Positions 1 to 11,253 of a stretch of DNA of 64,000 nucleotides are shown here, piece by piece. The stretch comes from Blastobasis lacticolella. Taxonomy: Eukaryota; Arthropoda; Insecta; Lepidoptera; Blastobasidae. The notes under the pieces were generated by a model that saw only the letters and a list, made by a program, of their open reading frames with translations, did no database searches and had not been told where the DNA came from. Each line of letters begins with the position of its first letter. The first letter of the stretch is position 1. Location: positions 13,396,122 through 13,460,121 of the forward strand of contig LR990044.1 of NCBI GenBank assembly GCA_905147135.1, given 5' to 3'. The position numbers and the translations under genes are program-made.

Positions 1-480
1 TACACTTTTTTCACGCCAGTCTATAAAATTTTAAAAAATTACTTTATGATACAGCATTTCCCATACTATTTTCATGACAGCTGTAACGTAAAATAACTTT
101 TTAATCATTATGCAACACTTATATTTTTTAATTCTTGTCGGGCGCCCGGACACGGCTGAATACCTAAAATGTATACGGCCAAATGTAGGCTGAATACCTT
201 AGATGTCCTTAACAAATTCAAAATTCAAATTCTAAATTTAAATTTTCCTGTTTATATTCTGTGTAATTATTTTCCCGCTATACAAAATATTTTTTTGTTA
301 TTGTTGTAATTTGTGTTTGTGAATGCTTTTTCATATTTTAAGCAAATAAATAGATAAATAAGAAAGTAGTAAAGTGAATTGCTTGATATCCTCGACGCGT
401 AGATACAACAGAACTGACTCGAAGCTTACTTCCAGCAAAGTTGAGAAAATTATAGGTATGATATTTTAACATAAAAATAC
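1..480. other. A+T-rich sequence with no recognised gene
   Basis: No coding exon or structured element was recognised here. If the symplekin gene at 993-4936 continues leftward, this stretch belongs to its second intron or beyond. Confidence 0.5.
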
Positions 481-493
481 GAGTGTAGATAAA

Positions 494-630
494 GTAGTGT
501 ATGCAACTGCATATAATTAGGTATTAAAACACTCGTGTCAAACTATTATCATACTCGGCTACGCCTCGTATGATAAACAGACACTCATGTTTTAATACCC
601 CCTTTTATATGACAGTTGCATAAACTACTA
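494..630. repeat. foldback (hairpin) repeat, about 137 bp
   Basis: The segment folds back on itself. The left half (AAACACTCGTGTC, then TATCATACTCGG) pairs with the right half (CCTCGTATGATA, then GACACTCATGTTTT) around a CTACG centre. The outer parts (GTATGCAACTG and CAGTTGCATAAAC) also pair. It is an imperfect small foldback or MITE-like repeat inside the probable symplekin intron. No target duplication was resolved. Confidence 0.6.
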
Positions 631-992
631 TTATGTTAGTCGCATAATAACTTATGAGACTGATATGTTTAATTCGAGGATTGAAAAATCGGCCCTTAAC
701 CAAATAAGACAAGTCAGTTTAAACGGATCATATATAGAATCACTAAGAATCACTTGTATTATTACAAAATGTGATGCAACAACAACAGCCCAAAATTCAA
801 ACAATATAGCTGAACTCTTTATCAGTCCTGTCCAGTCCTAGGCATACATATAAAGGACTAACCAACTGAGTCTAAAGCACAACATACATGAGTTCTACTA
901 CTCAGGTTTTTAGATTTACATGATGTTGTGATGTTACATATCTGCAGGTCAGGTTAAAATAAAAAAAATATGAAAATATCTCAGACAATAAC

Positions 993-1192
993 CTGATTTG
1001 CTCAATGAATGTGATGACAATCTTCTTGACTTCCGTGTTCTTATCATGTGCATGGCACAGCACGAGATCTAGGTGAGATGCTAGCAGCGGTGCAGCTGCA
1101 GGGTTGTGCAGCATCAGCTCATTGGCCTTCCGCAGCAGGGCCGCGCGGCGAGCGCCCTCCGCCAGCCCTGCTTCGTTCAGCCATTCGACCAC
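993..1192 (-). CDS. Sym: Symplekin, coding exon 2 (partial gene)
   Basis: This 200-nt internal exon begins after a TACATAG acceptor and ends at an AG|GTTATT donor. It reads VVEWLNEAGL at its start and AHDKNTEVKKIVITFIEQI near its end. This is the start of the symplekin N-terminal HEAT-repeat domain, where a WLNE-type helix is followed by AHD-x-N-x-EV(R/K)K. Symplekin is a nuclear scaffold of the cleavage/polyadenylation and histone pre-mRNA 3'-end processing complexes, and its N-terminal domain binds the Ssu72 phosphatase. The exon starts in phase 0, matching the end of exon 1 at 4883, and ends in phase 2. Later exons must lie left of this window. Confidence 0.85.
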
Positions 1193-1384
1193 CTATGTAC
1201 AAAAAAAATGCCATATGTTTCCCAATATTTACAAAAAATATGTGCAGCTTGTTGTGCTGTTGCTTTACAGTGCATTATGTTTAGAAAAGGGCAGAACATG
1301 GGTTCATCGAATAAATAAAATCTAAATTACCGAATCTTATGAAGTAAGAAATGTAATGTGCAACTTTATGGTTTTGTCGACATT

Positions 1385-3620
1385 AAATTGTATTGAATTT
1401 GACGTTAACGCACAAGCCGTGCATATTTGGGCTTTGACGTCGCTGTCGATGCGAAGTTGCGCTTAGAACCGACCCCAGGTATCTGGCCTGATTAATTTGT
1501 TTGACCTCCTCTTCGCTTATGCGAACGGGTAGGGGGTCGGTACTGTTGAAGGCCATGTACTCTGTCTTCGCCACATTTATCTACATACTGACGTTCTCAA
1601 GCGACTTCTTCCACTTTTCCACCTGTTGAACAAGTCGCCTCTTGCCAGAGTATGTCAGCGCGATATCCTCAGCATACATGAGTAGCCACGGAGGTACCTT
1701 TTAATAGACTCGGACGCTGTCTGACAATATGTCTAATATCATGTTGAGCAGAAGTGGGCTGAGCACAGAGCCCTGGTGTACCCCATCGGTAATAGTGAAC
1801 AGGTTGGTGTCGCCACCAGCAGTCCTGACTATGGAATCGGAATCGCGGTACATGTCTCGGATAATGTCAATAGGCCCCAGGTACTTGGACTTGGACCGCA
1901 ACGCCCACCATATCATCTCACGCGGGACACAGTCAAAAAGGCTTTCTGCATGTCTGGAAATAGGAAATACAGGGGCGTGTTCCTTGATCTGTATCCCATG
2001 AGAGTTCTCAGGGCAAATGCGGGGTTCATGGTTCTACAACCCGGCAGAATCCCATACTGATACTCCGAGATTGTACACTCCCGTCGGATCCGAGAGTTCA
2101 CAATGCGTTCGAAGAGCTTCATGGCGTGAGACATCACCTTTATACCGCGGCACTCCCGCACCGAGTCCTTGCCCTTGTAGACTGGAGTAATTATACTCCA
2201 TTGGTTGGGTATCTTCCCGGTAAGGAGGATGCGATTATAAAGGTCAGTAAGGATACTCACACCACGAGAGCCCATCGATTTTACCGCCTCAATAGGGACT
2301 CCATCGGGTCCGACAGCTTTCCGTTTTTTCATGCGGCGAAGAGCAGTTTCGACTTCTTCAGGTGGCACAAGTCCTTGATTAGGAGGGAGGTCCGGTGGCT
2401 GCACCTCTTTGTGCTGCTTATTGAGCAGCTCGTGAAAGTACGAGCGCCATCTCTCCTGTACCGCGCGGTCATCGCATAGCAGGTTACCGCGAGGGTCATT
2501 AACACAGCGGCATATGGAGATATCCTGTGCCGCTTTAACTCTCGATCGTGCCAACTTGTAAATAATCTTTTGCCCTTCAGACGATTCCAACTTATTATAC
2601 AAAGGACGTAAGTGGTCTCGTCTGGCTCTGGCTAAAGTTCGTTTGGTGGCACGTTTGGCATCCCTACATGGTACGCAGCGTGGTCTTCAGAAGATCTGGA
2701 CGCTTGCCACTTTTTAAAGAGTGCTTTTTTAACCTGGTCTCCCTCTGGACTGTTTCGGTCCACCACCAGGTCTCCTTGTCAAGCTTGCGACCACCCCTAG
2801 ACACCCCTAGCACCGTCCTTGCTGCCCGTGCTCTATCCTGCCTGAGTTCTGTCCCAGAGTTGTTGGATGGGTTCACAGTCTTTCGCAACACAAGGTCGCT
2901 GACAGCAGCGGCGAACTCATGGGACTTGGTTCCCTCAAGCAGCCACCACCGGGTTTGGCGTCGGCACTGCTCCCGGTATTTGCTACGAGGCTTCACGTGC
3001 AAGTCCATCACAAGGACCCAGTGTTGGGCAGTGAGACTCTCTCTGGGTATGACTTTACAGGTGGCCACTTTGTCAATATTGTCTCTCCGAGTGAGAAAGT
3101 AATCGATCTGGGTAGCGCTCCTCTCACTCTTGTAGGTGATCAGATGCTCGGATTTTTTTGGAAAAACTTCCGGATATTTCTTTCCCTTCAAGCGCTACGG
3201 CTCCCAAAACCATAACCGCTACGAACACGGTACTTCCCCGGTTTGCTCCCATACAATGCGTCGCTGCTGGTGACCTGTTGAGCATAGGCGCTTATAAAAT
3301 TGGTCACGGCCCCTTTGACCCCCCACAACCATAATGCGGTCGCATGCGCGTCCCTAAATTCCTCAGAGAGCACCACCCCCACCCCTGTTATCTCCACTCG
3401 GAGAGCCAGTGTATATTAGTTGATAGCCATTCCCAATGTTACGGGAATATTCCATCAAGCCTCCTGCAGAAAAGCCACTGTCACCTTACGCGTGGCGAGT
3501 ACGTTGGCCAACTTACGAGCATGCCCGGTCAGCGTACCAAGGTTCCAACTAGCAAAGTGAACTTTCTTTAGGCTAACTTCTTTAACTGGGTTCGCCCTTG
3601 GTCTGGTAGCCTTAACTCAT
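1385..3620 (-). mobile_element. RTE-like non-LTR retrotransposon, degenerate, in symplekin intron 1
   Basis: Read on the minus strand, fragments follow the LINE order. APE-type endonuclease pieces lie at about 2664-3397, with QIDYFLTRR and a C-terminal QHWVLVMDL containing the expected His. Reverse transcriptase pieces lie at 1913-2602 (ERWRSYFHELLN, GPDGVPIEAVK) and 1701-1916 (GVHQGSVLSPLL). Further 3' pieces lie at 1383-1700. The palm motif reads YAEDIAL rather than the usual (Y/F)ADD, and stops and frameshifts separate the pieces. The linker after RT residue GPDG and the RWRSYF block resemble the RTE clade. The copy is dead. It sits inside the first intron of symplekin, in the same orientation as the gene. 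Confidence 0.8.
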
Positions 3621-3769
3621 TTAACACAGATGATACTCAATATATTCTTTACCAGAATCCCAATTGGTTCTATGATTATATAATTTCTTAATTTGTTCTA
3701 GCTGTATTATGGATGTGCTTTTTATCCGATGCACCATCTAGGCTAGATTCTAGTTTGATGTAGTTATTA

Positions 3770-4114
3770 GATATCCCTCTTGTGGGATATCTGACTAGTA
3801 AGCAAAATGTATCGGGTTTGAATCCCGCTGCAGCCATGTACCAATCACTCTTTTCTGAGTTATGAACATTAGTTGAACACTAACCGTTGCTCTTACGGTG
3901 AGGGAAAACATTGTGATGAAACCTGCACATTCAAGCGACTGAATGTGTAAGCATTATTCAATCTCCTCTGGTTCCAGGGTCACGGAGGTCAGATGGCAGT
4001 CGCTCCACTGTAGTTACCTGATCTCCCAAATCCTGGATCAAGGCGAACCCCAGTCCCTCGTGCGCAAGAGCACAACCGGGACATTAATGCCAAGATGATT
4101 GGATATCCCTCTTG
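3770..4114 (+). mobile_element. tRNA-derived SINE (family B) with 13-bp target duplication
   Basis: The body at 3783-4101 has a B-box-like GGGTTTGAATCCC near its head and the family landmarks TCTTTTCTGAGTTATG, CTTACGGTGAGGGAAAAC, GGTCAGATGGCAGTCGC and CAAATCCTGGATCA. It is flanked by perfect direct repeats of GATATCCCTCTTG at 3770-3782 and 4102-4114, a clear target-site duplication. Relatives in this window lie at 20499, 39958 and 53762, with fragments elsewhere. It lies in symplekin intron 1. Confidence 0.85.
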
Positions 4115-4882
4115 CTACAAAACAGTCTATGAGGTCTGGTATTTTACTCGGGTCAGTTGGCCAATAAGTAGGCCCAAATTAGAGGCTTTACGGTTTTATA
4201 ACCTGGCACCTCCGTCAAAAGTGGAAGAAATCCTCACTGCAGTCTAACCAGTGAAAATGTAAACTAGATGTGACAATTGCAACAATTATAACCCTAATTA
4301 TGTGAAAGTGTGTCTGTCCATTGTTTACAACCATGCGTATTATATATAGATAAAATGAACACTGTGTTTGGTGGTAGAAACTGTATATTCTAACAAGCAC
4401 CAGCACACAAAGCACAAACAACCCCGCTCTGGTTAGATGTAAATTTAACAGAACAAATATCATCACCTCTGAAAATTGCCCTTGCAATTCATTATCTTAA
4501 TCATTTGGAATGGATGTTTATAGATTATTTTATTTGCTCAAAACCTTAAAAGAAATATTGAGTTGCTAAGAGCAGATTTAAAGAAACCCTGGAAGAAAAA
4601 TTTGGATGTGATATGTTCAGCCACAGACAAATGGCCAAGACATCTTGAATAATACATAGAACAAAAGATATGTAATAAATTACACCCTTGCGTCTTAATT
4701 AACGTATGATGTGTAGTAGGGTAGATTCTTGTTTGTCTCTTGGAGGTTAGAACTCCTGAGTAATTGTAATTTATTAAGAACAATTTTAAGGTGAAATGAG
4801 AGCTAAGGTGAGAGGAGGCTGTTTTAAGCTTATCTTATAAAAAGTTATATATAAATAAATTAGCGGTTAAAGTAAAGCAAAC

Positions 4883-4936
4883 CTGATTTTGCGTGGCAGT
4901 AGCGTCGGAAGTTTGTGGCGTATATTTACTAGTCAT
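4883..4936 (-). CDS. Sym: Symplekin, first coding exon
   Basis: The ATG is at 4934-4936. The exon encodes 18 residues (MTSKYTPQTSDATATQNQ) and ends at a CAG|GTTTGC donor in phase 0, exactly the phase needed by the exon at 993-1192. The junction would read TQNQ followed by VVEWLNEA, which resembles the short variable leader before the first symplekin helix. The intron between the two exons is about 3.7 kb and has filled with a LINE and a SINE. No TATA box was evident upstream. The assignment of this small exon rests on phase, position and splice sites rather than on conserved sequence. Confidence 0.65.
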
Positions 4937-5478
4937 TTTATTTCCCGGATATTATATCTTTACCATGTCCGTTGTTATACCTATATAAATGTTATAGGAA
5001 GATGCCTTATTTTGACAGAAAAAGGAAATATTTTGTAATTTTCAGAATTCGCAACCGCAACACAAATACCAAATCCTGGCTAAAACGAACGAAACTAAAT
5101 AACACTGACTACAAAACAAACAACTATGCAAATATTATCCTGTCAATGTCATTAATCAAGCAGACATTGACCTACAACCAAATAGACCTTAGGGCACTTG
5201 TACATGCATTTTTCTCATCTAAATGTCCTACTGCCTAAAGGAGATTCCACATGTTTTGGCAAATCTTTTTCCGAGGCTTTGGTAGACCCTCTTCATTCTT
5301 GTCTAGTAGGATGTGGTAGGCATAATAGGGTCACATTTAAAATAATACTTTAACAAATTTACCCCAAAGTTAGCAAATAAGTAAGGTATTATAACTGTGG
5401 CAAGTTTATAGTTTGGCAAGAAAGTCGTGAAAAGAATGTTTTGGGAACTACTGCTCTCGCCTAAATTGGCCACACTCA
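4937..5478. other. Symplekin upstream region, no feature recognised
   Basis: This stretch lies between the symplekin start codon and the first AT-MITE. It presumably holds the symplekin 5' UTR and promoter. No TATA box, initiator or other coding exon could be identified with confidence. Confidence 0.4.
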
Positions 5479-5480
5479 AT

Positions 5481-5879
5481 GAGGAGTTTTCCAGTAGGTA
5501 TTATCAATTGGTTTCAAAAAGCTTCAATAGATGGCGCTCCTACAATTTTGGTAATTTTTTCCAAAAGGTTCAACGAAATGTATTTTAATACAAACCTTTC
5601 ATATTATCTGTGATTTGTATTGCGTCCATTCTTGATCCTAGTGTCCATGAAACGAATTGACTCAGTCATATTGATGTTTGTTTTGTTTGTAATAATTTAT
5701 TACAACCTCTAAAAGGTTAAAAACTATTTTTAAATACAATATTATCCAATACAACGTACCCAGTGATTATATCCTCTTTGCTAAGAACCTATTTCAAGCG
5801 ATTATCAATTACCAAAATTGTCGGGGCGCCATCTAGGGAGTCGTTAGGAATGCTTTAGATACCTATTGGAAAACTGCTC
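5481..5879 (+). mobile_element. AT-flanked MITE, copy 1
   Basis: A roughly 400-bp element with inverted ends GAGGAGTTTTCCAGTAGGTA and (right end) ATACCTATTGGAAAACTGCTC. An inner pair of inverted segments contains the ATGGCGC(T/C)CC...CAATTTTGGTAAT motif. It is flanked by AT at both ends. The interior has no open reading frame. Three further copies lie at 8714, 30217 (inverted) and 34522. Confidence 0.85.
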
Positions 5880-6454
5880 ATTACTGACAAACTCAAATAT
5901 TCTATACCTACCTGTGGTCAAACTGATTTCAGCTGGCACGTCATTTGGACATTGTCCTTGTTTTGTTGTTGTTATGTTTATGTTAATATGGTTATATTTC
6001 TAGATTTTTACTGTAGACATTTATTTGGAATGCAAAAACGAATAAAAGTGGCATGAGAAATGTAATATTTACACCCGGTTTCTGAAACGCTTGTCAAATC
6101 ATTGATTAGCTAACAGACTGTCACATTTAACAAGCTGCTAAATCACTGTGGGTTTCTAAAAGGCCAATCAATCTATTGTTAGCTAATCGACCATTAACAA
6201 GAGATCAATTTTTTCGTCTGGCTACCCTTGCTAAAATCAGTCACATTCATTCACTCATATATGTTTTGTTTCTGTCTAACGCATTGATTTGTCTCTGTCC
6301 CTAGCGGCGGGATATTCAACTTTTAGATGAAACTGATAGCGATTGTATAGTTTTCGCGTTAAATCGAATATTATCAAAAAAAATATACAGAGCCAGAAAA
6401 GAGAAATTATAACAATATTTATGTTATAGGGTCACGGTTTCCAGTGGATCAGTA

Positions 6455-6670
6455 ATCCCATCATCATCATCTTTAGGCAGTTAGGTGGGTCCCGGGTCCA
6501 CTGCTGAATACAGGCCTCCCACGGCTTACACTCTGGTCGACTCTGTTATCTTGCATCCATCAGCTCCCTAGGACCTTAAAGAGGTCGTCCGTCCATCTCT
6601 TGGGAGGCCATCCAGAGAAAGCCACTCAACAACATCCGCCTCATCGGCTATCGATTCTGTGAGTTTCTTC
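6455..6670 (-). mobile_element. RTE-type LINE 3'-end fragment
   Basis: On the minus strand this reads like the C-terminal coding tail of RTE-type LINEs: a region translating to GRPSKRWTDDL-like residues, then a GGGAGGCCTGTATTCAGCAG segment, then a short ATG-triplet tail (CATCATCATC on the plus strand). It is a 5'-truncated dead copy nested in the Harbinger-like element. Confidence 0.7.
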
Positions 6671-6689
6671 CAATAATCCCATTAGTTAA

Positions 6690-7115
6690 ATCCTGGTTCA
6701 GTCCTGGACTTAGACCAGTTCGTGGTTCAGGTCCAGGTCCTGGCTTCGGACCAGGTCCTGGTTCAGGTCCAGGTCCTGGCCCCGCACCATGTCCTGGATC
6801 AGGTTTAGGCCCTGGCCCCGGACCAGCTCCTAGTTCAGGTCCAGGTCCTGGAACCTGACATGTCCGTGGTTCAGGTCCTGGTCCTGGTTCAGGGCCATTT
6901 CCTGGCCCCGAACCAGGTCCTGGTCCAGCTAATGTTTATGGTCTATGTGCTGGCACTGGTCTAGGTCCTGGTTCTGGTTCAAGCTCAAATTGTGATCAAG
7001 GTTGCAGTTTTGGTCATGATCCTGGACCAGAACCTGGACCCTAGACCTGGACTTTGCCTTGGACCAAAACTAGGACCTGAACCAGGGCCAGGACCAAGAC
7101 CTAGACCAAGAAAAC
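6690..7115. repeat. GGTCCT-rich minisatellite that inverts partway
   Basis: Degenerate tandem units built from GGTCCAGGTCCTGG and GGTTCAGGTCCAGG fill 6690 to about 7015. From about 7020 the same units continue in reverse complement (GGACCAGAACCTGGACC, CCAGGGCCAGGACC). The array is strand-asymmetric and switches strand once, giving a palindrome-like layout inside the element at 6072-7372. Confidence 0.8.
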
Positions 7116-7375
7116 GGATATAAGTTCTTTTGACAATCGGTTAATTGGTCGATTTTCGCCAATTAAAATAATAAGGCGATAACATACAGTTAACATGAGA
7201 AAAAGCTTTCCGGAAACCCAAAATTACATTAATCAGCCGTTAATTGGAGATTTGTTAACAAGCTGTTAACAAGCCGTCAATTGGCCCTTTCAGAAACCCA
7301 AACTGCATTTAATCAGAGTTTAACAAGCTGTTACGTAATTTTTGCGTTGACAAGCGTTTCAGAAACCGTGTGTTA

Positions 7376-8394
7376 GAGTTGTTCATAAATGTTTGGCCGA
7401 GTTTAGAGCGAATAAGTTTCTGTGCCATTTGTAAGATGTTTACGGCCGACTAACAAAGATTATCGGTACGTAAAATGTACCTCAATTTTGAAAATGTTAA
7501 ATGAAATGTAATCTTTTGGAAATCTTTTGAATTTCCGTAAAATTAATGTGTTTGTAGTATGGGTTACATTTATTTAAGGTTACAAAATTAACCGTCAAAT
7601 TATAGTGTACTGTTATGGTATTGAACCTTTTGGAATTTTTTTCGTAAATATAATATTCATTGATATTTTTGCATTCAGGTGTGTCTAAAAGCAGTACGGC
7701 GCTTCTGTATTGTATTGTAGCAGAGAGCTACATTCAGCACTTTCGTCTGATGTGGTTTAAGCCCAGCTTTGGATTGTCGTAGATAGGTGGACGCGTTGAC
7801 CTGATATATGATATAAAATATTAACAATTATCAAATTTTCTAGTCGTAGTATACGAGACACAGACACAAAGAAATTGGACATAGAGGTAAAGCACATGCG
7901 TGAAGATACTGTTACGAAGATACAGAACAATGATACCATGTAAACGATGGTGGCGCCCTAAATTTTTTTACGACTTTCTTGCCAGGCTATCTGATCAGAT
8001 TGGGGTTTTGTGAAAAACCATGCTTTTGATCAATAACCGGACGATGGCAAAATGATTACTTAATGTTTTTATAAACCTGAGAAAATCCAGATTTTTAATC
8101 CAAAGCTTGGACTTGATTAGTTTTATTTTAAAATCAATATAAAAATCTAGACTGGTTACGTTTTATTATAAAGTACATGTCGGTTGCAATTTCTTCTTTC
8201 AAAAAGATAATTATAGACAATAAATAATTATTTATTTGCTATAGAAATTTTTAACACATTTAGTACTTTGGTTGCATTAATATTTTTTAGTGTCATGTAA
8301 GCATTCTTTATCTTAATTTTTATAATGAGCCGTTTTTAAGAGTAGCTTCTCAAAAATTCACATAGATAACGATTCTACATTATTATAAGTAATA
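7376..8394. other. Intergenic A+T-rich stretch
   Basis: No exon, inverted repeat or recognised repeat family was found between the Harbinger-like element and the SINE-A fragment. Open frames here are short and show no family resemblance. Confidence 0.4.
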
Positions 8395-8478
8395 TTTTTA
8401 CTGTATGGGGCCATACCCATAACACAAGCTTTGCTTACTTTTGGGCTAGATGGATGGATGTGAATTTGTTTAAGCATA
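8395..8478 (+). mobile_element. SINE family A, 3' fragment
   Basis: Matches the family-A tail: CCATACCCATAACACAAGCT, then TTGCTTACTTT, GGGCTAGATGG and GTGAATTTG. The head is absent. Better copies lie at 46932-47190 and, inverted, at 15282-15505. Confidence 0.7.
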
Positions 8479-8713
8479 TTTATTTATTTTATTTTATTTT
8501 ATTATTGTAGTTGTATGCTAAACCATATGTGTGACTGTCATTCATTGCCTCAGGATAAACTAAACTGTTTTATGCAGTTTAATTTGTCCAGCGCCAGTTA
8601 TGTTTTTCTATAGTGCTACTGTTCAAACCTTAAATTTACTTATTTATTAATGCTTTATGCACGATGAGTCGATGCGGTACAAAGCTTTATCTTCTAGACA
8701 ACCAGAAATCAAT

Positions 8714-9124
8714 GACGAGTTTTCCAGTAGGTATTGTCAGTTGGTTTCAAAAAGCATCAATAGATGGCGCTCCTACAATTTTAGTAATCTTTTTTTAATC
8801 TGTATGATGGTAGCAGTGATTTCATGCAGCCAACTATTACTAAACTTAAAAATAAAATGTTTGTTAATATAAACATAACTGTTAAAGGCTGAACGAAATG
8901 TACAATAAAATATTTATATAAGATGGCACTATGTTCCATTATACTACAACCTCTAAAATGGTTGTAATCAATTGACAAATGCAATATTATCCAATACAAC
9001 GTACCCTGTGTTTATATCCTCTTTGCTATGAACCTATTTCAAGCGATTATCAATTACCAAAATTGTCGGGGCGCCATCTAGTGAGTGGTTAGGAATGCTT
9101 TAGATACCTATTGGAAAACTGCTC
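8714..9124 (+). mobile_element. AT-flanked MITE, copy 2
   Basis: Same family and orientation as 5481-5879, with ends GACGAGTTTTCCAGTAGGTA and ATACCTATTGGAAAACTGCTC, flanked by AT on each side (8712-8713 and 9125-9126). The interior is closely similar to the copies at 34522 and 30217, including TGGTAGCAGTGATTTCATGC and GTTCCATTATACTACAACC. Confidence 0.85.
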
Positions 9125-9127
9125 ATT

Positions 9128-10308
9128 ATTAAAATTTATAAAGTTGGGTACCAAGAAGCACTGACATCTAAAAACTGTTAAATTAATAGATCTAAAATTA
9201 ATGGCATCGTCATAAAGACAAATATCAATAAAATACAGCGATCATAATGTTGGAATCGTTAAAGCGCGCCATCTATGTAAATTTGTAGGTAGCAAGCTTT
9301 AAAAACGGCTAATTGCATTCTGCTCACCGAGAAGATACGCCACTAATGTACGCTGAGTAATATTACTCCTATCTGATCCGACAGGAATGCACAGTCGCGA
9401 TAGGAGTGTCACTGTGGGTTTATTTTGGCAAGGATGCGGGACAATATACTTCGTAGGTGTTTACCATTACTGATACTTAATACACTTTTTCTTTTGCCAG
9501 TCTTGATTTTTTATGTAACCGATTAGATCATAAACCTGCGACATATCAATACATTAATATTTTCTAGTAAACCTATTGCCCAACTCAGTTGTTTAATTAT
9601 TATTGTACATTTTGGACTATTTTATGCTAGAAAAAATCTATTTGGATACACATGATTTTAGATACATTACTTCTTTCCATTTCAATGTAGGCCAATACTC
9701 CCTCTACATTCTCGCATTTCCGAATATTGACCAACATGTGGAGTTTCTTAACTCATCTAACTCGCAATGTTCCTGTGAAGTTATTAACCACCAAAAAGCA
9801 CTACAATTTGCATTCCTACAAACAATAGCACTCGCAACTAGCTTCCGAGCTGCCATAAAGATTGACATAAAGTGTACTGATTGTTATTTCAGATAGCAAA
9901 CTAAAATAATAACAAATTATGGTACTTGTCTTTTTTGGCATACCTGTTCTCCAAACAATGTGTAAGGCATTATAGAAATATAATATTTTAAAAAGCTGGA
10001 AAATGGAAACTTAAGGAAAATTGGGATAGGGATAAGCTTTGAAGGAAATAAGGAAGGCCTATATCCAAAGGCAATTTAGCCAATACTACTTAGAGGTTTT
10101 GCCCTGCCCTTATCCCACTCCACGGCTAACCCCGGCACAAGATGTTTTTTTAAATAATTATGTTTAATTATCAGTATACTTCTTTACTAACAGTTTATAG
10201 AGGTAACATTTTCATATTATTAATAATCTCTGAATATCTAAGCTGATTCAATAAGAAGCTAAAAGTCACAGAGTACTTTTATAAATAATACTACTCATCT
10301 TAGTGTCA
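9128..10308. other. Intergenic stretch without recognised genes
   Basis: No coding exon was identified. A weakly repeated segment near 10005-10080 (GGAAGGAAATAAGGAAGGCC-like) resembles the sequence near 10555-10620. No terminal repeats were found. Confidence 0.4.
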
Positions 10309-10309
10309 G

Positions 10310-10392
10310 TGCCACAGATGTACCTTGACCGTGATCCAGAATTTAGCAAATCAGGTAATTGCAGAGAACTACAGCCATCTAAAGTCCATGAC
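10310..10392 (-). mobile_element. SINE family B, 3' fragment
   Basis: Reverse-complement match to the family-B tail: TTGACCGTGATCCAGAATTT, AGCAAATCAGGTAATTGCAG, then a CCATCTAAAGTCCATGACCC segment. Only the last part of the SINE remains. Confidence 0.65.
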
Positions 10393-11196
10393 CCTATTAA
10401 TTTGCCTGAATGCTCTGGTTTCATAATCATGTTTTCCCTCAATGTAAAGCATTAGTTTGTGTTCTACTAATGTTATAGTATGGTACCATCCTATACTTGG
10501 CAACCACAATAAAATAGAATATGGATCCTCCAGGCTACAAATAGGATACAAGGATAATTTGGGAAGGAATAGATGGAAGGAAACAAGGGAAGCTTATTTT
10601 AGCCAATAATAATTGGATTCTAGATATTTTTAGAAACATGAACCTAATATTTGGAATGAATACTGCTGTGCAAGACAAGGTGAATCACTTAAGATGCAGA
10701 CCAGCTAGAAATAAGCTTGTGACAAACACATGCTTTTCTTTGATTAACTAAACCAAACCAGTGACTCCTCACTACCAATTTGCTGTACCCAACATGGGTC
10801 CATGTTGATTCTTAATCTAATTGATATGTAACATATAGAATGCGCAACAAATTGAAATTGAATTATAAAAAATTATTAAAGCTATTAATTTTCTACAACA
10901 TTTCTAATGTACTCACAATGTATATAGAAATTTAATAAATAAAAAATTATTAAGAAAAGTCCAGTAGTATTCTGCATGACTGAGCATGACTTTTTAGACG
11001 AGCCCTTTCTGTTCAAAAGTGGTTACGGTTTCAAAAGTTCAAAATTGTGGCCATTTTGTTACATTTTGGCACCAGATTCATGTCAAGAGTCCCAAGGGAC
11101 GCTTAGATATCGATTTTGAAAGCAATCGGTTCAGTAGCGCCCCCTAGCGGCACCGCAGAGAAAAGTGTCCCATACAAACGGTGTTCCTGGAGGTGC
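10393..11196. other. Intergenic stretch
   Basis: No gene or defined mobile element was recognised apart from the micro-element that follows at 11205. Confidence 0.4.
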
Positions 11197-11253
11197 CCTC
11201 TATCCATGGACTTACTACCCAAAGTAAGTAGGTAGTAAGTCCATGCCTCTATC
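11197..11253. mobile_element. 41-bp micro-element: two terminal repeats with 8-bp target duplication
   Basis: The element at 11205-11245 is just CATGGACTTACTACC, an 11-bp centre, and GGTAGTAAGTCCATG. Exact 8-bp direct repeats CCTCTATC flank it at 11197-11204 and 11246-11253. The same 15-bp ends bound the 1140-bp element at 12494-13633. This is a minimal derivative consisting of almost nothing but its terminal inverted repeats. Confidence 0.85.

Larger units (their letters stand above)
6072..7372. mobile_element. PIF/Harbinger-like nonautonomous element, 1.3 kb
   Basis: The ends are inverted repeats: CACCCGGTTTCTGAAACGCT on the left, matching a reverse-complement CACACGGTTTCTGAAACGCT on the right. 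It is flanked by TTA at 6069-6071 and 7373-7375, the 3-bp duplication typical of PIF/Harbinger transposons. No transposase is present. Subterminal repeats such as GAAACCCAAA...AACAAGCTGTTAA recur on the right and in inverted form on the left. It carries an RTE 3' fragment and a GGTCCT-rich minisatellite. The superfamily call rests on target duplication length and termini only. Confidence 0.7.

Noticed and set aside
4972..5238. 88-codon plus-strand frame beside symplekin
   Set aside because: A+T-rich, low-complexity Lys/Asn-rich translation overlapping the likely symplekin 5' region; no domain.
6690..7115. Considered as a CRISPR-like array
   Set aside because: The units are short, degenerate and contiguous with no unique spacers, and the host is a eukaryote.
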